A DNA stretch of 6,812 nt from Actinomycetota bacterium (GTDB lineage Bacteria > Actinomycetota > Thermoleophilia > Gaiellales > Gaiellaceae), in the NCBI GenBank assembly GCA_013821525.1, contig JACDGR010000185.1, positions 1 through 6,812 on the forward strand, given 5' to 3'. Positions 1 to 4,516 of the stretch are shown here, piece after piece. Both the position numbers and the translations under genes were made by a program. Numbering within the stretch: position 1 is the stretch's first letter; each line of letters starts with the position of its first letter. The notes beneath the pieces were generated by a model that did not search any database, was not told where the DNA came from, and saw only the letters and a list, made by a program, of their open reading frames with translations.

Positions 1-31
1 ATCCCGACCGGGATGCCCTTGCCCTCGGTGA

Positions 32-187
32 GGAGCGATCGTTTCGCCCTTTTTTTGCTCTGTCAGTGGGATTGGGGCCGGTGAGCTCGCCTCGTTCGAC
101 GTCACGAACAACCCGATCGAGAGGCAGCTGCGCGCACTCGCGGCGGCGCGCGGCGCCTACCCCGAGCTCGCAACCGGCGCGTCGGTC
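32..187 (+). other. Upstream in-frame coding remnant of the alpha-amylase-like gene
   Basis: The frame of the amylase-tail gene stays open from 32 to 187 but has no ATG, GTG or TTG there. A TGA at 29-31 closes it further upstream. From about 62 the translation looks like real protein: residues GELASFDVTNNPIERQLRAL followed by a Pro-Glu-Leu segment, matching the Phe-Asp-x-x-Asn-Pro plus helix that precedes the C-terminal beta-sandwich domain in GH13 amylases. Positions 1-60 do not read as amylase in any frame I tried and include a run of seven T (50-56), odd in such GC-rich DNA. Coding similarity therefore extends upstream of the first usable start, which implies a broken gene, a frameshift near the T run, or an assembly fault. 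Confidence 0.5.
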
Positions 188-709
188 GTGCGCTACGCGA
201 AAGACGGGCTGCTCGTGGTCTCTCGGATCGACCTCGGGCGTGGCAGAGAGGTGGTCGTCGGCTTCAACAACACCGCTGCGCCCGCCCACGTCACCATCGC
301 GCCGGCAACGGCGGGCGCAACGTGGAGCATCGTCTTCGGCCCGGGGACGGCGTCAGGCGGTCTGAGGCTCGACATCCCAGCGGTGTCGGCGATCGTCGCG
401 GCGCCGAACGTGGCGCTGCCGAAGCGAGCGCCGGGGAAGCCGACGCTCACAGGGGGCCCGGACCCACTGACCTCGCTGAGGCTGCTCTCGGCGAAGGTTC
501 CCGGCGGCCCCGTCAGCGTCTCGTTCGCAGTCAGGCGGGCCGGCGGGACGTGGCGGCGTGTCGCGATCGACGACTCGGCGCCGTACCGCGCCTTCCTCGA
601 GCCGAGCCGGTACCACCGCCACGAGCGTGTCGAAGCCGTCGCGGTGGCGCGCAGCACCGACGGGTCCGTGGCGGTCTCGCCCGTCGTGCGCGTCGACGCG
701 AACCCGTAG
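188..709 (+). CDS. Alpha-amylase family protein, C-terminal part (5' end missing or broken)
   Basis: This is the C-terminal end of what looks like a secreted GH13 alpha-amylase-like glycosidase. The catalytic barrel is absent, so no activity can be assigned to this piece. Residues 1-75, counted from the GTG at 188, resemble the amylase C-terminal beta-sandwich: a VVRYA strand, a LLVVSRIDL strand, then VVVGFNNT and a Leu-Asp-Ile-Pro end. Residues about 85-170 look like an Ig-like accessory domain, with strands around VSVSFAVRR, a Trp-Arg-Arg segment, DDSAPYRAFLEP and a final SPVVRV. Residues 76-84 are a Pro/Lys/Ala linker. GTG 188 is the first start codon in frame, but it falls inside the recognisable domain and has no clear ribosome binding site, so it is probably not the native start. 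A 15-bp hairpin lies 43 nt after the stop. The amylase call rests on motif style; another extracellular glycosidase with the same tail is possible. Confidence 0.6.
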   Translation: MRYAKDGLLVVSRIDLGRGREVVVGFNNTAAPAHVTIAPATAGATWSIVFGPGTASGGLRLDIPAVSAIVAAPNVALPKRAPGKPTLTGGPDPLTSLRLLSAKVPGGPVSVSFAVRRAGGTWRRVAIDDSAPYRAFLEPSRYHRHERVEAVAVARSTDGSVAVSPVVRVDANP

Positions 710-751
710 CACCGAGAGCGCGGTGCCATGACCGCGGGCCACGCGGGCACG

Positions 752-786
752 CGGGCACGTCCAGGGTCGGCCCCTGGACGTGCCCG
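752..786. terminator. Perfect 15-bp stem hairpin between convergent genes
   Basis: Arms at 752-766 and 772-786 are perfect reverse complements, with a 5-nt loop (TCGGC) at 767-771 and a possible G-T pair at 751/787. It sits between the end of the amylase-like gene (709) and the end of the opposite-strand small gene (822), where a terminator serving both directions is expected. There is no T-tract on either side. That is common for proposed terminators in high-GC actinobacteria but makes the function an inference. Just upstream (741-758) is a short direct repeat of ACGCGGGC. Confidence 0.6.
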
Positions 787-805
787 TCGGCAGATCGGGC
801 GCTCC

Positions 806-835
806 TCTAGACGGTGCCGCTCTAGACGGTTCCGC
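806..835. repeat. Tandem 15-bp duplication carrying a duplicated stop codon
   Basis: Two adjacent 15-bp units (806-820 and 821-835) differ at one base: TCTAGACGGTGCCGC and TCTAGACGGTTCCGC. On the - strand the unit encodes Ser-Gly-Thr-Val followed by TAG. The small gene ends at the first copy (TAG at 822-824) and the second copy repeats the same tail and stop in frame downstream. It looks like a recent slippage or duplication event at the gene's 3' end. Confidence 0.8.
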
Positions 836-1061
836 TCTGCTCGGGACCGTCGGTCAGACGATCGAGCAGGTCGCGGGTGTTGCTCAGCTCGGCTTCGAGG
901 TGCTGCTGGTAGCCCTGCAGCCGCTCGACCAGCTGGGTGCGGCTCGGGAAGCCGTGCCGTCCGCGGCGGCCGCGGCGGCCCCGCTGCTGGCCGGCCTCGT
1001 GGCCGTGCTGTTCGTAGGCGGGCCCTTCGTGACCCGCGCTGTCATGGTGTCCGTGACACAT
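822..1061 (-). CDS. Small His-rich, Arg/Gly-rich coiled-coil protein (79 aa), function unknown
   Basis: The N-terminal 25 residues are rich in His with one Cys (MCHGHH, then HEGP and QHGHEAG), which suggests metal binding. Residues about 25-37 are a basic Arg/Gly stretch (GQQRGRRGRRGRHG). Residues about 41-70 are a heptad-like amphipathic helix (TQLVERLQGYQQHLEAEL, then RDLLDRL), probably a coiled coil. There is no signal peptide or membrane segment. The layout of a short Gly/basic head plus a C-terminal coiled coil recalls small DUF5320-type proteins, but I cannot confirm membership. The start is secure: an AGGAGGTGA ribosome binding site sits 6 nt before the ATG. Convergent with the amylase fragment, it is divergent from a MarR regulator across an AT-rich spacer, so that regulator may control it. 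Confidence 0.75.
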   Translation of the reverse strand: MCHGHHDSAGHEGPAYEQHGHEAGQQRGRRGRRGRHGFPSRTQLVERLQGYQQHLEAELSNTRDLLDRLTDGPEQSGTV

Positions 1062-1067
1062 ATACGC

Positions 1068-1076
1068 TCACCTCCT
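1068..1076 (-). promoter_or_regulatory. Strong Shine-Dalgarno site of the His-rich small gene
   Basis: On the - strand this reads AGGAGGTGA, nearly the full anti-16S complement, with a 6-nt spacer to the ATG at 1061-1059. It fixes the start codon and suggests high translation of the small protein. It is by far the strongest ribosome binding site I noticed in the window. Confidence 0.85.
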
Positions 1077-1081
1077 CTCGT

Positions 1082-1122
1082 TCGTTGTCATATCTCAACA
1101 GTTACCGAAGTATAACTATTAT
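1082..1122. promoter_or_regulatory. AT-rich divergent promoter region with a candidate MarR operator
   Basis: This stretch is far richer in A/T than its surroundings. It holds -10-like hexamers in both directions: TATAAC (1111-1116) and TATTAT (1117-1122) on +, and TATACT on - within the same segment. TTGTCA (1085-1090) is -35-like, but its spacing of 20 to TATAAC is not ideal. An inverted repeat, AGTTA with 8 nt then TAACT, spans 1100-1117. Its size fits the 16-20-bp palindromes bound by MarR dimers, and it overlaps the -10 elements. A divergent MarR gene next to its own operator is a classic autoregulatory layout; the operator role here is inference. Confidence 0.4.
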
Positions 1123-1221
1123 CCGGAGGGTTCTATTCCCCGCTCACGACATCGCCCCTCATCCGAAAGACGGTCGCCCGATGCGGCGTCGACTCAGGGA
1201 GCGCCGCCAGAGCTGGACGTA

Positions 1222-1722
1222 TTGCGCCACGAGCTGCGGCGTGTGATGCGTGGACTCTGGGCCCGCCGGCGGCCGGCCGGTGAGCTCGCGGCGCTCATCA
1301 AGGGCGAGCCGCCGCTCGGCCGGCGCCACGTCGGCATGCTCGCGCTCGTCGGCACCCAGGAGGGGCAAACGGTCGGTGAGCTCGCGCGGATCCTCGGCGT
1401 CTCGCTGCCGGCAGCCAGCAAGCTCGCAACCGAGCTCGAGGGTCACATGCTCGTCCGGCGGCGAGAGCACGTCGACGATCGCCGCCGCACCGTCGTCGAC
1501 CTGAACGCCCTCACCGAAGACCGCGTGCGCGGCTGGCTCGACCGGCGCAACGAGCCGCTGCGCCGGGCGCTTGCAACGCTCGCTCCCGATGAGCAGCAGG
1601 CGTTCCTGAAGGGACTCGCCGCGCTCGGCGACGCGCTGATGGAAGAATCCCCCTGTGGTCCTCTCCGATCGCACCATCGAAAGTCTCCTCGGCGAGGGCC
1701 GGATCACGATCGATCCGTATGA
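1222..1722 (+). CDS. MarR family winged-helix transcriptional regulator
   Basis: Probably a dimeric DNA-binding repressor that responds to a small ligand or stress signal, by family knowledge. Residues 1-45 form the N-terminal dimerisation helices. Residues about 50-60 (TVGELARILGV) and 61-74 (SLPAASKLATELEG) are the helix-turn-helix. Residues about 77-94 (LVRRREHVDDRRRTVVDL) are the wing, with the Asp-x-Arg feature typical of MarR. Residues about 100-141 are the C-terminal dimer helices. The frame has no ATG or GTG upstream; the start is TTG 1222, with GTG 1243 and ATG 1246 as alternatives that would cut into helix 1. No good ribosome binding site precedes any of them. The last ~23 residues (from about SPCGPL) lie in DNA that also encodes the dCTP deaminase N-terminus, and they are basic and unstructured-looking, so the native end may be an accident of a long overlap. 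It is divergent from the His-rich small gene. Confidence 0.8.
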   Translation: MRHELRRVMRGLWARRRPAGELAALIKGEPPLGRRHVGMLALVGTQEGQTVGELARILGVSLPAASKLATELEGHMLVRRREHVDDRRRTVVDLNALTEDRVRGWLDRRNEPLRRALATLAPDEQQAFLKGLAALGDALMEESPCGPLRSHHRKSPRRGPDHDRSV

Positions 1723-2224
1723 CCGCTCGCTCCTGCAGCCCTCGAGCGTCGATGTGCGCGTCGACCGCTACTTCCGCGTCTTTCACAACGCGCGCTACCC
1801 CTACATCGACGTCAAGCAGCCGCAGGAGGAGCTGACGGAGCAGGTCGAGATCTCGGACGAGCAGCCGTTCATCCTGCACCCGGGCGAGTTCGTGCTCGGC
1901 TCCACGTTGGAGCGCGTTGGCCTGCCGGATGACCTCGTGGCCAGGCTCGAGGGCAAGAGCTCCTTGGGCCGTCTCGGCCTACTCATCCACTCGACTGCCG
2001 GCTTCATCGACCCGGGCTGGGACGGGCACGTGACGCTCGAGCTGTCGAACGTCGCGAACCTTCCGATTACGATCTACTACGGCATGAAGATCGGCCAGAT
2101 CTCGTTCATGCAGCTGAGCGAGCCGACGTCGCGGCCCTACGGCACCTCGTCGCTCGGCTCCAAGTACCAGGGCCAGCGCGGCCCGACTCCCTCCCGCTAC
2201 TGGCAGAACTTCCCGAGCGAATGA
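1655..2224 (+). CDS. dcd: dCTP deaminase (probably the bifunctional dUMP-forming type)
   Basis: A cytosolic enzyme that deaminates dCTP to dUTP, supplying dUMP for thymidylate synthesis. The 189-residue length and conserved blocks fit the family: N-terminal VLSDRTI, DPYDRSLLQPSSVDVR (20-35), FILHPGEFVLGSTLE (72-86), GKSSLGRLG (100-108), STAGFIDPGWDGHVTLELSN (113-132) and a C-terminal GSKYQGQRGPTPSR (168-181). Glu129 in the TLELSN motif is the expected catalytic glutamate. From memory, the sequence closely follows Mycobacterium tuberculosis Dcd, which also hydrolyses the triphosphate to give dUMP, so bifunctionality is likely but inferred. GTG 1655 gives the canonical N-terminus and has GGAAGA 8 nt upstream. 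The gene starts inside the MarR gene (68-nt overlap) and overlaps the following SDR gene by ATGA. Confidence 0.95.
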   Translation: MVLSDRTIESLLGEGRITIDPYDRSLLQPSSVDVRVDRYFRVFHNARYPYIDVKQPQEELTEQVEISDEQPFILHPGEFVLGSTLERVGLPDDLVARLEGKSSLGRLGLLIHSTAGFIDPGWDGHVTLELSNVANLPITIYYGMKIGQISFMQLSEPTSRPYGTSSLGSKYQGQRGPTPSRYWQNFPSE

Positions 2225-3108
2225 AGATCCTCGTCACCGGCGCAACCGGCTTCATCGGCCCCAAGGTGGTGCACGCACTGCGCGCGCGCGACCTCGACGT
2301 GCGCGCACTCGTGCGCCAGCCCGAACGCGCGACGCAGCTCGCGGGCTGGGGCGTCGACCTAGTGCGCGGCGACATCACCGACGCGGCGGCCGTGCACGCC
2401 GCGGCCGAAGGCTGCACGCACGTGATCAACCTCGTCGCGATCATTCAGGGTCGCCCGGCGGAGTTTCACCGGGTGATGACCGAGGGGAATCGCAACCTGA
2501 TCGCCGCCGCCAAGGACGCGGGGGTCGAGCGGTACGTGTTGATGAGCGCGCTCGGCACGAGCGACACCGCAAAGGACACCGTCCCGTACTTCGGAGCGAA
2601 GTGGGCCGAGGAACGCGACGTCGTCGGCTCAGGCCTCGAGTACACGATCTTCCGCCCGAGCTTCGTCTTCGGCCGCGACGGCGGAGCTCTACCCACCTTC
2701 ATGCGGCAGGTGAAGCTGTCACCGCTCGTCACCGTGATCGGCAACGGGCAACAGCGTTCCCAGCCGATCTGGGTCGAGGATGTCGCGGCGTACTTCGCGC
2801 AGGGGATCGACCATCCGCACGCGGCGAACAGGCTCTTCGAGCTGGGCGGGCCGGACACAGTCGACTGGAACGAGCTCTACCTGACGATCGCCAGGGTGCT
2901 CGGCAAGCGGCGCAGGCTTGTTCACGTCCCCGTCGAGCTCGCCCGCACGGGTGCGCGCCTGACCCAGCGGCTGCCCGGCGCTCCCTTGAGCGCCGACCAG
3001 GTCGCGATGATCGAAGGCGCAGACAATGTCGCCTCAGACTCCGGTGCCGTCGATACCTTCAAGCTCCCGCTCCTCTCGCTCGAAGAGCAAATCCGCCGCT
3101 CCTCCTGA
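2221..3108 (+). CDS. NAD(P)-binding epimerase-like protein, atypical SDR (complex I NDUFA9-like)
   Basis: A Rossmann-fold protein of 295 residues. The glycine-rich dinucleotide motif TGATGFIG is at 6-13, with an acidic DI turn at 51-52 after strand 3. A Tyr123-x3-Lys127 pair (YFGAK) stands where the SDR catalytic Tyr/Lys sit, with Ser109 upstream in LMSALGTSD. A FRPSFVFG segment (144-151) and WVEDVA (184-189) match the extended/atypical SDR pattern of NDUFA9-like proteins. Substrate unknown; family members act on nucleotide sugars or isoprenoids, or serve as structural partners of respiratory complex I. No membrane segment or signal peptide is seen. ATG 2221 overlaps the dcd stop (ATGA), indicating translational coupling, although a functional link to nucleotide metabolism is not obvious. 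Its 3' end overlaps the next MarR gene by 83 nt. Confidence 0.85.
   Translation: MKILVTGATGFIGPKVVHALRARDLDVRALVRQPERATQLAGWGVDLVRGDITDAAAVHAAAEGCTHVINLVAIIQGRPAEFHRVMTEGNRNLIAAAKDAGVERYVLMSALGTSDTAKDTVPYFGAKWAEERDVVGSGLEYTIFRPSFVFGRDGGALPTFMRQVKLSPLVTVIGNGQQRSQPIWVEDVAAYFAQGIDHPHAANRLFELGGPDTVDWNELYLTIARVLGKRRRLVHVPVELARTGARLTQRLPGAPLSADQVAMIEGADNVASDSGAVDTFKLPLLSLEEQIRRSS
3013..3017 (+). promoter_or_regulatory. Candidate ribosome binding site inside the SDR gene for the second MarR gene
   Basis: GAAGG lies 8 nt before ATG 3026, a good spacing. It supports initiation within the SDR coding sequence and hence a real 83-nt overlap rather than a start near the SDR stop codon. The motif is short and could arise by chance. 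Confidence 0.35.
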
Positions 3109-3538
3109 GCGCCGGCTCTCGCTGCTCCTTCAGCTGGTGGGCGCGCACCAGCGGATGGCACAGCTCGTCGAGCTCGAGCTGGCCGCCGAGGGCGTTGCGG
3201 CCGACGGATACGCAATGCTCAGCCTGATCGGAGTACGGGCACCCGTCCGACTGACGGAGCTCGCCGGGGAGCTCGGGCTGCCGCTGACGACGGCGTCGGA
3301 TCTCGTCAGGCGGCTCGAGGGGCGCCGCCACGTACACCGTCGAGCCAACCCCGAAGACGGCCGGTCGTTCCTGTTCGAGCTGACCCCTTCCGGCGACCGG
3401 GAGTGGCACAACGGTTGGCCTGCGCTGCAGCGCATCAACGCTGCACTCGAGCGTGAGCTCGCGGACTCGGCGACCGTGCGGACTGCACTCGTCCAGCTGA
3501 AAGAGGCCTTCGAGGTCGCACTGCGGCCGATGGGTTAA
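3026..3538 (+). CDS. MarR family winged-helix transcriptional regulator (second copy)
   Basis: Residues about 30-70 (RRLSLLLQLVGAHQRMAQLV onwards) form the N-terminal dimerisation helix and the region leading to GYAMLSLIGV. Residues about 75-98 (VRLTELAGELG then LTTASDLVRRLEG) are the helix-turn-helix. Residues about 102-121 are the wing, with Asp111-Gly-Arg-Ser as in MarR proteins. Residues 135-167 are the C-terminal helices. The first ~28 residues are Ser/Pro/Lys-rich and lie over the SDR 3' end, so they may be a disordered tail or not translated. Starts available are ATG 3026 (with GAAGG upstream), GTG 3044, GTG 3137 and ATG 3155; the last two would damage helix 1. It is clearly different in sequence from the first MarR protein, so this is not a recent duplication. 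As the last gene of the run, it may control the operon or the propeller gene downstream. Confidence 0.8.
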   Translation: MSPQTPVPSIPSSSRSSRSKSKSAAPPERRLSLLLQLVGAHQRMAQLVELELAAEGVAADGYAMLSLIGVRAPVRLTELAGELGLPLTTASDLVRRLEGRRHVHRRANPEDGRSFLFELTPSGDREWHNGWPALQRINAALERELADSATVRTALVQLKEAFEVALRPMG

Positions 3539-3594
3539 CCGACGATTAATACGAGACCGGAGTATTTCCTCCGGCGTCGGACTATTCTCGACGC
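3539..3594 (+). promoter_or_regulatory. Spacer with nested inverted repeats and possible promoter of the propeller gene
   Basis: An inner hairpin has arms CCGGAG (3557-3562) and CTCCGG (3569-3574) around a TATTTC loop. Outer arms CCGACG (3539-3544) and CGTCGG (3575-3580) are also complementary, with a 12-nt one-sided bulge. The palindrome GGTTAACC (3533-3540) overlaps the stop of the preceding MarR gene. The structure could be a terminator of the upstream run or an operator. TATTCT (3583-3588) is -10-like and would place the transcript start at about the ATG at 3595; no Shine-Dalgarno is visible before that ATG, so leaderless translation is possible. The repeats are seen directly; the roles are inference. 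Confidence 0.4.
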
Positions 3595-4500
3595 ATGCGC
3601 ATCCTCGTCGTCACCGTGATCGCCGCCGGCGCAGTCGCCTCGCTCGCAGCCGGTGCAGCGAACGCGCCTCAGGTCGTCTCGAAGATCAAGGTCTCGCCGG
3701 TTGCGGCTCCATGTGCGGCAGCGGGAGGTGGCGGATTCGTCTGGGTCAGCGAATACGGCGCACCGTTCCTGCTGAAGATCAACCCGGAGACGAACAAGGT
3801 GATCGCGAGGACCGGGATCGGCGACGGTGCGTGCGGCCTCGGATACGGCGCGGGATCGTTGTGGATCGAGGACACGAGCTCGAACACCGTCAGCCGTGTG
3901 TCGGCGAGAACCGGCAAGCGCACCGCCGCGATCAGGGTCGGGTCGCAACCGTACGACGCGACCTTCGCTTACGGCGCGGCCTGGGCGACCGCCCACACAC
4001 AGGGTGATGTCGAGCGCATCGACCCCGCACGGAACAAGGTGGTGAAGCGATGGCCGCTCGGGAGCCCCGTCGGTATCGTCGGTGCATTCGGCTCGATCTG
4101 GGCGGCAGGCAGCGACGCCGTGCTTCGCATCGATCCGACGACGAATTCCGTGCTGGCGCGAATCGCGGTCGCGGGCGGGGGCTGGACAGCGGCCTCCGCC
4201 GACGCGATCTGGGTGACGGCGTCCGCAGGTCTCGTGCGAATCGACCCGGCCGGCAACGACGTCGCCGCGACGATCCCGTTCGGCGCGGGGGGGGGGGCGC
4301 TCGGCGATCCCGCCGTCGTCGCAGGCAAGATCTGGCTCCCGAAGATCCGGGAGAACAGGATTGCGATCGTCGACCCCGCAACGAACACCGTCAGCAGCAC
4401 ATTGAAGGTCGGAGCCGGCCCGTTCGTCGTCACCGAGATCAACGGTGAAGCGTGGATCCCGAGCTGGAAGGGCAGCGACATCTGGCGCGTGCGGCCGTGA
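3595..4500 (+). CDS. Exported seven-bladed beta-propeller (YVTN/Vgb-like) protein
   Basis: Residues 1-24 are a signal peptide: a short basic start, a hydrophobic core (ILVVTVIAAGAVASLAAG) and an Ala-Asn-Ala cleavage site. The mature part is made of ~40-residue repeats. Each has a (V/I/A)W strand, at about 49-53, 89-93, 129-133, 168-172, 205-209, 246-250 and 286-290, followed by a strand-turn of the form RIDPxxNxV (61-69, 101-109, 141-149, 178-186, 215-223, 258-266). Seven Trp strands point to a seven-bladed propeller like YVTN-repeat and virginiamycin B lyase-type proteins. No lyase activity is implied, and many such proteins are binding scaffolds. The protein has two cysteines (40, 80) that could pair outside the cell. 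Odd feature: an 11-G run within codons 231-235. It is convergent with the MFS gene, with 16 nt between the two ends. Confidence 0.85.
   Translation: MRILVVTVIAAGAVASLAAGAANAPQVVSKIKVSPVAAPCAAAGGGGFVWVSEYGAPFLLKINPETNKVIARTGIGDGACGLGYGAGSLWIEDTSSNTVSRVSARTGKRTAAIRVGSQPYDATFAYGAAWATAHTQGDVERIDPARNKVVKRWPLGSPVGIVGAFGSIWAAGSDAVLRIDPTTNSVLARIAVAGGGWTAASADAIWVTASAGLVRIDPAGNDVAATIPFGAGGGALGDPAVVAGKIWLPKIRENRIAIVDPATNTVSSTLKVGAGPFVVTEINGEAWIPSWKGSDIWRVRP
4287..4297 (+). repeat. Homopolymeric G11 tract inside the propeller gene
   Basis: Eleven consecutive G fall within codons 231-235 (Ala-Gly-Gly-Gly-Ala), in a loop between the fifth and sixth blades. The frame is intact before and after at this length, ending at the TGA at 4498-4500. 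Tracts this long are prone to slippage, and also to sequencing error. Confidence 0.9.
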
Positions 4501-4516
4501 CGTCCCGCCTCTGTTC

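Noticed and set aside
1..56. Palindrome at 1-14 and a 4-bp hairpin (35-47) before the T run as a terminator
   Set aside because: The stem is too short and the first palindrome has only a 2-nt centre; nothing shows that a gene ends here.
188..750. A 185-codon - strand frame over the amylase tail
   Set aside because: No domain character, while the + strand frame has recognisable beta-sandwich motifs.
1181..1246. ATG at 1181 as an alternative start of the first MarR gene
   Set aside because: It is in a different frame and reaches a stop at 1246. The in-frame residues before 1222 have no ATG or GTG.
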